Shown here piece after piece: positions 28,709 to 37,746 of a stretch of 64,000 bases of DNA; the stretch's first letter is position 1; every line of letters begins with the position of its first letter. The position numbers and the translations under genes are program-made. Source of the stretch: Oleiphilaceae bacterium (lineage in GTDB: Bacteria; Pseudomonadota; Gammaproteobacteria; Pseudomonadales; Oleiphilaceae); assembly GCA_022447365.1 (NCBI GenBank), contig JAKVBL010000008.1, positions 1-64,000 on the forward strand, given 5' to 3'. A model generated the notes under the pieces. That model was not told where the DNA came from. It worked only from the letters and a program-made list of their open reading frames with translations, and did not search any database.

Positions 28709-29068
28709 ATGCAAGCAGATTCCATTAAAAACGTCGTTGTCGGCGCACTTGAAGATTTAAAAGCTGACAATATCAATATTTTGAACGTCAAAAAACGTAC
28801 TAGCGTGACCGATTATATGGTGGTTGCCTCTGGTACTTCCTCTCGGCATGTTAAGTCTCTCGCTGACAACGTGCTAACCGAAGCTAAAGAGCAAGGTGTA
28901 AAGTCTGTAGGTGTTGAGGGTGATGCTAGCTCTGACTGGATTTTAGTGGACCTTGGTTCTGTCGTTGTTCACGTCATGCTCCCAGCAACGCGCACGTTCT
29001 ATGACCTTGAGCGTTTTTGGGAAGGTGATGGCTCTGAAGGCGTAATGCCTTCGCCCGATGCGCGCTAA
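28709..29068 (+). CDS. rsfS: Ribosomal silencing factor RsfS
   Basis: This 119-residue factor binds ribosomal protein uL14 and blocks joining of the ribosomal subunits when nutrients run low. The family core [43 protein letters not shown] and FYDLERFW is complete. A TTG further upstream (28688) is in frame, but ATG 28709 gives the usual start [10 protein letters not shown]. Lies between nadD and rlmH. Confidence 0.95.
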   Translation: MQADSIKNVVVGALEDLKADNINILNVKKRTSVTDYMVVASGTSSRHVKSLADNVLTEAKEQGVKSVGVEGDASSDWILVDLGSVVVHVMLPATRTFYDLERFWEGDGSEGVMPSPDAR

Positions 29069-29079
29069 GATTTAGTCCA

Positions 29080-29550
29080 ATGAAAGTTAAAGTTATCGCG
29101 GTTGGCACGAAAATGCCTAAGTGGGTAAATGAAGGAACCTCAGAATTTACTAAACGATTGCCGCGAGACTTTAAGATTGAATTTATAGAGATCCCTTTAG
29201 GTAATCGAAGTAAAGGGGCTGATCTAAATAGAGCTATACAATCCGAGAGTAAAGCAATTTTAGACTCCTTGTCAGATCGAGATTGGGTTGTTGCGCTTGA
29301 GGTAAAAGGCAAGGCTTGGAGTACTGAAGATCTTGCTGATCAAGTGACCAACTGGCGGATGCGTGGCGATAATGTTGCATTGTTAGTCGGCGGGCCAGAT
29401 GGGCTTAGTGATGAATGTCGACAGCGAGCAAATCAACAATGGTCTTTGTCTCCCTTAACTTTACCTCACCCTCTGGTTAGAGTTTTGTTAGCCGAGCAGT
29501 TGTATCGTGCATATTCGATTACGCAAAACCACCCATACCATCGTGCGTAA
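29080..29550 (+). CDS. rlmH: 23S rRNA pseudouridine(1915) N3-methyltransferase
   Basis: This 156-residue SPOUT methyltransferase adds a methyl group to pseudouridine 1915 of helix 69 in assembled ribosomes. It begins MKVKVIAVGTKMPKWV, with the SAM-binding knot LLVGGPDGLSDECRQRA and the conserved end SLSPLTLPHPLVRVLLAEQL then YRAYSITQNHPYHR. Length is exact for the family. Follows rsfS by 11 bp. Confidence 0.97.
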   Translation: MKVKVIAVGTKMPKWVNEGTSEFTKRLPRDFKIEFIEIPLGNRSKGADLNRAIQSESKAILDSLSDRDWVVALEVKGKAWSTEDLADQVTNWRMRGDNVALLVGGPDGLSDECRQRANQQWSLSPLTLPHPLVRVLLAEQLYRAYSITQNHPYHRA

Positions 29551-29583
29551 GTAAAATAAAAACCTTTTAAAAAGAGGCGCTCG

Positions 29584-31455
29584 GTGCGTAACTCTCACCA
29601 CATCAAAGATGCTAATCGAGAGAAGTCGATTTTTGCTTTTCGTAGCGTCCTAGCGCTCATTATTGTGCTGGCCATGCTCGCAGCTTTAATTGCGAGGATG
29701 TATCACCTTCAGATCACCAATCATAGCCATTACCAGACTTTGTCCGATAAGAATCGCATGCAGTTGCGATCTGTCGCGCCGACTCGAGGTCTAATCTACG
29801 ATCGAAATGGCGTTCTCTTAGCGGACAATCAGCCAATTTTTAGTTTGGCGCTTATTCCTGAGCAAGTAGATGACTTAGATTTCACCATAAAGCAGCTGGG
29901 TGAGATCATCGATCTGCAAGATCGGCACGTTACGGGATTTAAGAAGCGTTTAAAGAGATCTAGAAGGCCTTACAAGGAGGTTGTTCTAAAAAGTAAGCTC
30001 ACCGAGGAGGAAATCGCGCGAATCGAAGTCCGTAGGCATACTCTACCAGGGGTTGAGGTGCAGGCTGAACTTGCGCGTTATTACCCGCTTGGGGAAGCGA
30101 CTGCACACTCTATTGGCTACGTAGGGCGTATTAACGAAAAAGAACTGGCAAAGCTTGACCCTCAAAACTATTCGGCAACTAACTATATTGGGAAGCTCGG
30201 AGTAGAACGTTTCTATGAGTCGGAGTTGCATGGGAGCGTCGGTTTTGAAACGGTAGAAATCAACGCTAGCAACAGGATTCTCAGAAGTCTAGATCATCTC
30301 GCTTCGACGCCGGGCAAAGATCTTGTTCTGCACATGGATGCAAGACTCCAGTTGAAGGTTATGGAGTTGCTTGAGGGTAAGCGGGCTGCCTTAGTCGCCA
30401 TCGAGCCAAAAACGGGTGGTGTCTTGGCTCAGGTAAGTACACCGAGTTACGACCCCAATAAATTCGTTACGGGCATTGATCATAAAAGCTATGGCTTACT
30501 TCGTGATTCTATCGATACGCCTTTGTTTAATCGTGCTTTAAAGGGACAGTACCCGCCAGGTTCGACGATTAAGCCAGTTGTTGGGTTGGCCGGCTTAGAT
30601 GTAGGTGTTACTTCACGCGACTATACAATAAATGATAGAGGGCGTTACCAGTTAAAAAATGATGATCGCATTTACCGAAACTGGAAGCGTGAAGGTCACG
30701 GTATTATTAATTTAAAGGATGCAATTGCTGAGTCTAGCGACACTTATTTTTACGAGCTTGCTTTTAATATGGGTGTCGATCGAATGTCTAGGTATTTAGG
30801 ATATTTTGGGTTTGGTTCTAATTTATCACTTGATGTTTCAGAGGGTAGGTCAGGGATCCTTCCATCAAGAGAATGGAAGAGGGCTTGGCGGGGGCTTCCA
30901 TGGTATCCAGGCGATTCCTTAAATATGGGGATAGGTCAAGGGTTTATGCTTGCAACACCTTTTCAGCTCGCGACTATGACAGCTCTAATTGCCAATCATG
31001 GGCAATGGGTCGCGCCTCGCTTATTAAAGAGTACGCGCGATGGGTCTATTGTGTTAAGTCAACGTCCAGATAAAGGGAGTGATGTGGCGTTAAATAAACC
31101 TGATAACTGGGATTATATTGTCGAGACGATGGAAGAGGTTATGCATGGTAAGAAGGGGACTGCGAGAGCGAGTGGCGCTAGGTCCTCATACCGTATAGCA
31201 GGCAAGACAGGAACAGCTCAGGTGGTCGAAATTCCGCAGGGTGAGGAGTATGACGCAGAAGCGCTAGCAGAGCGTCATCGTGATCACGCATTATTTGTTG
31301 GTTTTGCGCCCGCAGATGATCCAGACATTGCTGTCGCCGTGATTGTCGAAAATGGCGGAGGTGGTAGTTCTGCGGCCGCGCCGATTGCTCGTGCAGTATT
31401 TGACGAATGGATCAATGTTCTATCAGTTGATGCCGATCAAGGAGTCCTTCAGTGA
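29584..31455 (+). CDS. mrdA: Penicillin-binding protein 2
   Basis: This 623-residue transpeptidase cross-links peptidoglycan during cell elongation with RodA. One N-terminal membrane helix (SVLALIIVLAMLAALIARMY), a pedestal domain, and a transpeptidase domain with SxxK in PPGSTIKPVV, SSD (AESSDTYFY) and KTGTAQ motifs are visible. GTG 29584 starts it. Overlaps mrdB by four bases, so translation is coupled. The enzyme confers rod shape; the run rlmH-mrdA-mrdB-mltB-rlpA-dacA is the usual elongation cluster. Confidence 0.97.
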   Translation: MRNSHHIKDANREKSIFAFRSVLALIIVLAMLAALIARMYHLQITNHSHYQTLSDKNRMQLRSVAPTRGLIYDRNGVLLADNQPIFSLALIPEQVDDLDFTIKQLGEIIDLQDRHVTGFKKRLKRSRRPYKEVVLKSKLTEEEIARIEVRRHTLPGVEVQAELARYYPLGEATAHSIGYVGRINEKELAKLDPQNYSATNYIGKLGVERFYESELHGSVGFETVEINASNRILRSLDHLASTPGKDLVLHMDARLQLKVMELLEGKRAALVAIEPKTGGVLAQVSTPSYDPNKFVTGIDHKSYGLLRDSIDTPLFNRALKGQYPPGSTIKPVVGLAGLDVGVTSRDYTINDRGRYQLKNDDRIYRNWKREGHGIINLKDAIAESSDTYFYELAFNMGVDRMSRYLGYFGFGSNLSLDVSEGRSGILPSREWKRAWRGLPWYPGDSLNMGIGQGFMLATPFQLATMTALIANHGQWVAPRLLKSTRDGSIVLSQRPDKGSDVALNKPDNWDYIVETMEEVMHGKKGTARASGARSSYRIAGKTGTAQVVEIPQGEEYDAEALAERHRDHALFVGFAPADDPDIAVAVIVENGGGGSSAAAPIARAVFDEWINVLSVDADQGVLQ

Positions 31456-32597
31456 GAGGAGATTTCTTGCGGCATATGCCGGGCGCGGATGCGAGTCTCG
31501 GTAAAGGGAAGTCGTTCTTTTACCGCCTGCATATCGACCCAATATTGCTTGGTCTTTTGTTAGCTTTGGTTGGCTTTGGTTTAGTGATCTTGTATAGCGC
31601 TGGTGGTGAGCGTTGGGCTTATGTAGAGCGCCAGGGGATCAGATTTTTGGCTGCGTTCGGTGTAATGTTCGTAGTAGCGCAGTTCGAGCCTAGTTTCTAT
31701 AAACGTTGGTCTGTCGTGCTGTTTGTTCTGGGTGTTATCGCCTTATTAGGTGTGATGTTTTTTGGTGTCGGTGCAAAGGGGGCTCAGCGCTGGCTTCAAC
31801 TGCCTGGCTTGCCGCGCTTTCAGCCTTCTGAGTTAATGAAGCTGATTGTGCCTATGATGGCGGCGTGGTATTTGTCTAGTCGTTATCTTCCTCCGAGTTT
31901 CAGAGATGTTTTTGTAACGCTCGTGCTGATCTTCGTGCCCGTGTTGTTAATTGTGCAGCAACCAGATTTGGGTACCTCGATATTAATTGCTTCGTCGGGC
32001 TTGTTCGTTATTTTATTTGCGGGCATATCATGGAAGGTAGTTGCTGGATTTGGAGCAATTGTCGCGTCCTGTTTGCCTGTTATGTGGCATTTTGTCATGC
32101 GTGATTACCAGAAGCAGCGTGTATTGACGTTTCTTGATCCCGAAAGCGACCCACTTGGAGCGGGTTGGAATATTATTCAATCAAAAACTGCGATTGGCTC
32201 AGGCGGTACTTGGGGTAAAGGCTGGCTTGAGGGTACGCAATCTCAGTTGAATTTTTTACCTGAAAGTCATACTGACTTTATCATTGCAGTGTGTGCGGAA
32301 GAGTTTGGCTTTGTCGGCGTTTTAGCTTTACTAGGCTTGTATTTGATGATCGTAGTCAGAGGTCTGTATATTGCCGTTAAAGCGCAAGATTCCTACAGCC
32401 GTCTGTTGGCAGGAAGTCTAATTCTGACGTTTTTTGTTTATGTCTTCGTCAACATCGGAATGGTGAGTGGAATTTTGCCAGTGGTTGGAGTTCCTTTGCC
32501 TTTGGTGAGTTACGGTGGCACCTCAGTAATTACTCTCATGGCAGCGTTCGGTGTAATTATGTCTATTCACACGCATCGTCGATTCTTGTCTAGATAA
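31452..32597 (+). CDS. mrdB: Rod-shape SEDS glycosyltransferase RodA
   Basis: This 381-residue SEDS-family protein polymerises lipid II glycans for lateral wall growth with PBP2. About ten membrane helices are present. Diagnostic segments are QPSELMKL-like FQPSELMKLIVPM, VQQPDLGTSILI and the periplasmic-loop Asp region FLPESHTDFIIAV, with the closing VPLPLVSYGGTSVITLMAAF. GTG start overlaps the mrdA stop. Confidence 0.97.
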   Translation: MRGDFLRHMPGADASLGKGKSFFYRLHIDPILLGLLLALVGFGLVILYSAGGERWAYVERQGIRFLAAFGVMFVVAQFEPSFYKRWSVVLFVLGVIALLGVMFFGVGAKGAQRWLQLPGLPRFQPSELMKLIVPMMAAWYLSSRYLPPSFRDVFVTLVLIFVPVLLIVQQPDLGTSILIASSGLFVILFAGISWKVVAGFGAIVASCLPVMWHFVMRDYQKQRVLTFLDPESDPLGAGWNIIQSKTAIGSGGTWGKGWLEGTQSQLNFLPESHTDFIIAVCAEEFGFVGVLALLGLYLMIVVRGLYIAVKAQDSYSRLLAGSLILTFFVYVFVNIGMVSGILPVVGVPLPLVSYGGTSVITLMAAFGVIMSIHTHRRFLSR

Positions 32598-32708
32598 AAC
32601 CTAAGCAAATCTTAATTCTAAAACTGGCTTTAGTGCATAGTAATTAGTGGGTGTGGCGCACTACACTAGAGCCGTTTTAAGTCCCTTACAAACTGAAGTC
32701 GTATCTCT

Positions 32709-33665
32709 ATGAACTATCTGGTTTTTACGTTCGCGTTACTTTTTGCTCCCATTCTTGCTTTTGCTGATTATTCTCAGCACGAAAATGCTCAGTCCTTCAT
32801 AGATATGATGGTTAAGGAGCATGGGTTTTCAGAGTCTGATATTCGATCTGCATTAACCGAGGCATCTCGAAAAGAATCGATATTGAAAGCAATCTCACGT
32901 CCAGCAGAGAAAACTTTAAACTGGGCTAAGTATTCCAAGATATTTTTGACAGAGTCTCGTATCAAACAGGGGCGTGAATTTCTAGAAGAATACGCGGAAC
33001 CGCTAAAGCGCGCTGAAGATGAGTTTGGCGTTCCTAAGGAAATTATTACTGCAATTATTGGCGTGGAAACAAAATATGGGCGCAATAAAGGCAGTTATCG
33101 AGTAATAGATGCACTGGCGACGCTTGGGTTTGATTATCCACCTAGATCTAAATTCTTTTCTAGTGAGTTGAAAGAGATGTTCCTGCTGGCGCGCGAACAG
33201 GGCTTTAAAGTGACTGATTTGAAGGGGTCATACGCGGGTGCCATGGGGTATGGTCAATTCATTTCCAGTAGCTATCGCCATTATGCTGTTGATTTTGATG
33301 GCGATGGTGTCGTGGATATTTTAAATAACCCGATTGATGCCATTGGTAGTGTTGCCAATTATTTTAAACGCCATAAATGGAAATCGGATCAACCTGTCGC
33401 TAAACAGGTGTCGTTAAATGGTGTTGATTATGAGGGTCTGTTACATGACAAGCTTAAACCGAAATATGTCATGAAAGACTTACGTGATGCTGGTTATTCG
33501 GCCGATTCGGACATCTCAAACGAAGAAGCGATTAAACTGCTCGATTTAGTTGCTGTTGGTGGTGACGAGACATGGCTTACCTTCCACAATTTTTATGTGA
33601 TTACGCGCTACAACCATAGCCATTTATATGCAATGGCTGTATTTCAATTAGCTGAGTCGTTTTAA
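32709..33665 (+). CDS. mltB: Membrane-bound lytic transglycosylase B
   Basis: This 318-residue periplasmic transglycosylase cleaves glycan strands to 1,6-anhydro ends. A signal peptide (YLVFTFALLFAPILAFA) precedes the Slt35/MltB domain; the catalytic Glu lies in IIGVETKYGRN and the downstream AMGYGQFISSSYRHYAVDFDG includes the substrate cleft. There is no lipobox cysteine, so it may be soluble in the periplasm (as with Slt35-type forms) rather than anchored. It overlaps rlpA by one base. Confidence 0.95.
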   Translation: MNYLVFTFALLFAPILAFADYSQHENAQSFIDMMVKEHGFSESDIRSALTEASRKESILKAISRPAEKTLNWAKYSKIFLTESRIKQGREFLEEYAEPLKRAEDEFGVPKEIITAIIGVETKYGRNKGSYRVIDALATLGFDYPPRSKFFSSELKEMFLLAREQGFKVTDLKGSYAGAMGYGQFISSSYRHYAVDFDGDGVVDILNNPIDAIGSVANYFKRHKWKSDQPVAKQVSLNGVDYEGLLHDKLKPKYVMKDLRDAGYSADSDISNEEAIKLLDLVAVGGDETWLTFHNFYVITRYNHSHLYAMAVFQLAESF

Positions 33666-34531
33666 TGCGAGAGTTCCTCCGTCTTGGTTCTATCGTATTA
33701 TTCTTAGTGTTAGCGGCTGCGTGTACAACAAAGCCAGAGCGTCAATATAAAATTGATCAGGATGTAGAGCCTCAAGGGGAGTTCGATGTATCCAGGGTAC
33801 GGTTGGTTCAGCCCAAATGGGAGCCGCTTAGTCGCCAAGGAAATCAAAAAAATTATACCGTTCTTGGTAAACGTTATGAGGTTATGGCGAATGATGTTTC
33901 GTACGAGGATGTTGGCTATGCGTCTTGGTATGGTTTGAAATTTCATGATGAGCTAACTTCTAACGGGGAGCGCTATGATATGTATAGCTTCTCTGCTGCA
34001 CATAAATCCCTCCCTTTACCCAGTTACGTTAAAGTTACTAATCTCGAAAATGGTCGTGAACTTGTCGTTCGAGTAAATGATCGAGGTCCGTTTCATAGTG
34101 ACCGTATCATAGATTTGTCTTACGCTGCTGCGATCAAGCTTGGTTATAAAGATCAAGGAACAGCCAAGGTGCGCTTGGAGCGTCTGTTTGTTTCTCAACC
34201 TTCTGCAGAGCAAGCTGATAATAGCCAACGCCCTGTAGAGAAAACGTCGGTTAATCTTCCGCCTAAAGAGATTCTTGCCCCGTATGTCCAAATTGCTGCG
34301 TTCTCTAGTTACGATTTGGCTGAGTCTATACGTCTTCGCGCTGAAAGTTATGTTCAAGATGTGCCAGTTTTCTTGGCGAAGGTTGAGGTAGATTCTGGGC
34401 TTTTATATCGAGTTCGGATCGGTCCTTTCGTGACAGATTCTGACGCGCAAGAGTTGGTGAATGTTCTTGTAAATGCAAAGATCGGCTCGCCGCAAGTCAT
34501 CACTAGATCAACTGCGGCACCGGAGCGTTAA
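33665..34531 (+). CDS. rlpA: Septal ring lytic transglycosylase RlpA
   Basis: This 288-residue lipoprotein cleaves naked glycan strands at division sites. It has a lipobox LAAACTT, a double-psi beta-barrel domain (VGYASWYGLKFHDELTSNGE to RVNDRGPFHSDRIIDLSYAA) with the catalytic Asp in NDRGPF and a C-terminal SPOR domain (YVQIAAFSSYDLAESIRLR to YRVRIGPF) that binds denuded peptidoglycan. All parts are intact. Confidence 0.96.
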   Translation: MREFLRLGSIVLFLVLAAACTTKPERQYKIDQDVEPQGEFDVSRVRLVQPKWEPLSRQGNQKNYTVLGKRYEVMANDVSYEDVGYASWYGLKFHDELTSNGERYDMYSFSAAHKSLPLPSYVKVTNLENGRELVVRVNDRGPFHSDRIIDLSYAAAIKLGYKDQGTAKVRLERLFVSQPSAEQADNSQRPVEKTSVNLPPKEILAPYVQIAAFSSYDLAESIRLRAESYVQDVPVFLAKVEVDSGLLYRVRIGPFVTDSDAQELVNVLVNAKIGSPQVITRSTAAPER

Positions 34532-34622
34532 AAGTTTTATACATTAATGAATGCTTGTGCAGAATGCGTTAGACTTGCGCAGCATTAAAATAGACAGAAT
34601 ATATGGGGTTTTAGGTAACTTT

Positions 34623-35789
34623 ATGCTAGCTAATTTTTCGCGTAGCGTCCTCGTCGTTACAGCAGCTTGTTCATTATTGTTTTCGGCACTCGTGTCTGCA
34701 AAACCTGCGTTAATTCCTGCTCCACCTCAGGTGGGTGCAAGTTCGTATGTGCTAATGGATGCAACGACGGGTGAGATCATCGTCGAGCAAAATAGTAACG
34801 AATCCTTACCTCCAGCGAGTCTCACTAAGCTAATGACCGCGTATATCGTCGAAAGCGAGATTGTAGAGGGTAATATTTCCCTTCAGGATCAAGTGCCTGT
34901 CAGTGTAAAGGCCTGGCGCACAGGTGGTTCAAAGACCTTTATCAAAGAGGGTACTAACGTTCTTTTAGAGGACTTACTGAAAGGCGTTATCATTCAGTCT
35001 GGAAACGACGCAAGTATTGCATTAGCTGAATATTTGGCCGGCAGTGAGGAAGCGTTCGCAGATATTATGAATCAACAGGCGATTCAGATTGGAATGACTG
35101 GGTCAAGCTTCATGAATGCTACGGGTCTTCCGGCTGATGGTCACCATTCAACCGCGTATGACATGGCTTTGCTCGCTCAAGCAATCATTAACGACTACCC
35201 TGATCTCTATAAAATTTATAGTACGAAGTATTTTACTTACAACAACATTCGTCAGCCTAATCGCAATCGTTTGTTGTGGCGCGATAAGTCTGTTGATGGA
35301 CTCAAGACTGGCCATACAAAGGAAGCAGGATATTGTTTAGTGTCATCTTCGAAGCGCGGAGATATGCGATTGATCAGTGTTGTGATGGGTACTGCGAGTG
35401 AAGAAGCTCGCGTAAAAGAAACGCAAAAGCTATTGAATTATGGCTTCCGCTATTACGAAACGACGCCTTTATACGCGGCTGGTGACGCATTGACGGAATC
35501 ACGCGTTTGGGGTGGTGCACTAGATAATGTGAATTTAGGTGTGTCTGAGGATGTTGTAATTACTATTCCACGCGGCCATAAGACCGAGTTAGACGCTGAG
35601 ATTCAAGTTGACTCTAATTTACAAGCTCCGATCGCGATTGGTGATAAACTAGGCACGTTACGCGTGACTTTAGACGGCAAGGTTGTCGTAGACCAAGTGA
35701 TCGTTGCGCTGGCCGATGTTGAGCAGGGAAGTTTCTTTAAACGTATTTGGGATATGATCAAACTATTTTTTATTGGATTGTTTAGCTAA
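34623..35789 (+). CDS. dacA: D-alanyl-D-alanine carboxypeptidase
   Basis: This 388-residue PBP5/6-type carboxypeptidase trims the terminal D-Ala from stem peptides. Catalytic motifs SLTK (PPASLTKLMTAYIV), SGN (QSGNDASIAL) and KTG (LKTGHTKEAGYC) are present, a signal peptide ends at VSAKP, and a C-terminal amphipathic anchor (FFKRIWDMIKLFFIGLFS) tethers it to the inner membrane. The frame opens at 34551, but ATG 34623 gives the proper signal peptide. Confidence 0.96.
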   Translation: MLANFSRSVLVVTAACSLLFSALVSAKPALIPAPPQVGASSYVLMDATTGEIIVEQNSNESLPPASLTKLMTAYIVESEIVEGNISLQDQVPVSVKAWRTGGSKTFIKEGTNVLLEDLLKGVIIQSGNDASIALAEYLAGSEEAFADIMNQQAIQIGMTGSSFMNATGLPADGHHSTAYDMALLAQAIINDYPDLYKIYSTKYFTYNNIRQPNRNRLLWRDKSVDGLKTGHTKEAGYCLVSSSKRGDMRLISVVMGTASEEARVKETQKLLNYGFRYYETTPLYAAGDALTESRVWGGALDNVNLGVSEDVVITIPRGHKTELDAEIQVDSNLQAPIAIGDKLGTLRVTLDGKVVVDQVIVALADVEQGSFFKRIWDMIKLFFIGLFS

Positions 35790-35793
35790 CCCT

Positions 35794-36057
35794 ATGGATA
35801 AGACTCAAGAACTCGAGTTTCCTTGTGATTACCCTATTAAGGTAATTTGTAACAACGAACCAGACCTAAAAGATGTTATCGGGGGTATTATCTCCGATAA
35901 CACACAAGGTTTTGATCCAAGCACTATAGTGGTTCAACCGAGTAAGAATGGAACTTTCATTTCCTTGCGTATCAAATTTACAGCTACAAGTCGCGAGCAA
36001 TTGGATGCCATGCATCAGGCTATCATTGCGACTGGTCGTGTGAAGATGGTCCTATAG
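35794..36057 (+). CDS. ybeD: YbeD family protein (DUF493)
   Basis: This 87-residue ACT-like small protein (ELEFPCDYPIKVICNNEPDL to GTFISLRIKFTATSREQL) precedes lipB almost invariably in gammaproteobacteria. A regulatory role in lipoate metabolism has been suggested from the context; its exact function is not established. ATG 35794, just after the dacA stop, is chosen over upstream start codons inside dacA. Confidence 0.93.
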   Translation: MDKTQELEFPCDYPIKVICNNEPDLKDVIGGIISDNTQGFDPSTIVVQPSKNGTFISLRIKFTATSREQLDAMHQAIIATGRVKMVL

Positions 36058-36069
36058 AGGGCATCTGTC

Positions 36070-36750
36070 TTGTCAGAAGAATTGGCCAAACCTAGAAACT
36101 CTGAACGCGAGCTCAAGGTAACATATTTCTCATCGAAGCTTGATTACGAAACAGCGTGGCGAGCGATGCAAGACTACACAGATAAACGAGATTCTCTATC
36201 AGATGATCGATTATGGGTTTTGCAGCACGATCCAGTATTTACTCAGGGGCAAGCCGGTAAGTCCGAGCATCTTCTCAACACTGGAGATATTCCGGTAGTG
36301 CAAGTCGATAGGGGTGGTCAAGTCACCTACCATGGGCCTGGTCAGTTAGTGATTTATGTTTTGTTCGATATAGATAGAATGGGTATTGGTACGCGACAAT
36401 TCGTACGACTGATTGAGCAGGCAATGGTTCAGGCGCTAAAAGATTTTGGTGTCGACTCTAAGGCCGATCCTGAAGCGCCAGGTGTATATGTCGATGGGCG
36501 TAAAATTGGTTCTATAGGTTTGCGTATTCGTAAAGGGCGTTCTTTTCATGGTCTGAGTGTAAATCTCGATATGGATCAAAGCCCTTGGCTTCGTATTAAT
36601 CCTTGCGGCTACCAAGGTTTACAAATGGCTCAGCTGAGAGATTATTGCCCTGAGGTCTCTATTACAGAATTTTCTAACTGCCTCGTAGATGCCCTAAGTT
36701 CATTATTTTGTTATCGGCAGACCAACATTGAAGTTACAGATTCGTTATGA
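36070..36750 (+). CDS. lipB: Octanoyltransferase LipB
   Basis: This 226-residue enzyme moves octanoyl groups from acyl carrier protein to the lipoyl domains of dehydrogenases. The acyl-site Cys in [11 protein letters not shown], Lys in [11 protein letters not shown] and [18 protein letters not shown] are conserved. The start is TTG 36070 with AGAGGG seven bases upstream; no upstream ATG fits. lipA overlaps the end by four bases (ATGA). Confidence 0.96.
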   Translation: MSEELAKPRNSERELKVTYFSSKLDYETAWRAMQDYTDKRDSLSDDRLWVLQHDPVFTQGQAGKSEHLLNTGDIPVVQVDRGGQVTYHGPGQLVIYVLFDIDRMGIGTRQFVRLIEQAMVQALKDFGVDSKADPEAPGVYVDGRKIGSIGLRIRKGRSFHGLSVNLDMDQSPWLRINPCGYQGLQMAQLRDYCPEVSITEFSNCLVDALSSLFCYRQTNIEVTDSL

Positions 36751-37721
36751 CAGAAGAAACTAAAAAGACGTCCGTTAAAAAAGTCGTGGCTGGTGAAAAG
36801 TTGCGTGGTGCTGAAAAAGTTGCCCGCATTCCAATTAAAGTGATTCCTACCGAAACGATGCCGCGAAAGCCTGATTGGATTCGCGTGAGAATTCCTGCAA
36901 CGCCTCGAATTGGCGAAATTAAGGACAAGTTGCGAAAGCACGGACTGCACACGGTATGTGAAGAGGCATCATGTCCGAACCTAGGTGAATGCTTTGGTGG
37001 TGGCACTGCCACATTTATGATCATGGGGGATATTTGTACGCGTCGTTGTCCTTTCTGTGATGTCGCGCATGGACGTCCAAAGCCGCTAAATCAAGATGAG
37101 CCCCGAGAGCTAGCCGAAGCCATCGCTGACATGAATCTCAATTACGTGGTTATAACTTCTGTTGACCGTGACGATCTGCGTGATGGTGGTGCTCAGCATT
37201 TTGCTGATTGTATCTCTGAAACTCGCTCAAGAACTGATTCAATTGAAATTGAAGTTCTCGTTCCGGATTTCAGGGGGCGTATGGACGTAGCAATCGATAT
37301 TCTTAAAGACACTCCACCTGATGTCTTTAATCATAATCTAGAGACCGTGCCATCCTTATATAAAAAGGTTAGACCTGGCTCCGATTACGATTGGTCGTTA
37401 GATTTATTGGAAAAGTATAAAGCTGCGGCACCCTCAGTGATTACGAAGTCGGGTTTAATGCTGGGTATTGGTGAAACGAAAGAAGAAGTTATTCAGGTGA
37501 TGCGTGATTTACGCGCACACAATGTCGATATGCTTACGCTCGGTCAATATCTACAACCGAGTCGTGACCACTTGGCCGTTGAACGTTTCGTTACACCTGA
37601 AGAATTTTATGAGTTAGGCGAACTTGCCAAAGAAATAGGTTTCAAGCATGTTGCGAGTGGTCCATTAGTTCGTTCGTCGTATCACGCAGACAAGCAAGCA
37701 AAGGGCGAGAAGGTCGGTTAA
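36747..37721 (+). CDS. lipA: Lipoyl synthase
   Basis: This 324-residue radical-SAM enzyme inserts two sulfurs into protein-bound octanoyl chains. Both 4Fe-4S sites are visible: the auxiliary cluster [12 protein letters not shown] and the radical-SAM CTRRCPFC, with a terminal RSSYHA serine motif that ligates the auxiliary cluster. Follows lipB in coupled translation. The next gene, an ABC1 kinase, is 25 bp downstream. Confidence 0.97.
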   Translation: MTEETKKTSVKKVVAGEKLRGAEKVARIPIKVIPTETMPRKPDWIRVRIPATPRIGEIKDKLRKHGLHTVCEEASCPNLGECFGGGTATFMIMGDICTRRCPFCDVAHGRPKPLNQDEPRELAEAIADMNLNYVVITSVDRDDLRDGGAQHFADCISETRSRTDSIEIEVLVPDFRGRMDVAIDILKDTPPDVFNHNLETVPSLYKKVRPGSDYDWSLDLLEKYKAAAPSVITKSGLMLGIGETKEEVIQVMRDLRAHNVDMLTLGQYLQPSRDHLAVERFVTPEEFYELGELAKEIGFKHVASGPLVRSSYHADKQAKGEKVG

Positions 37722-37746
37722 CTCTTGGCTCTTAAGAGGTTCTTCG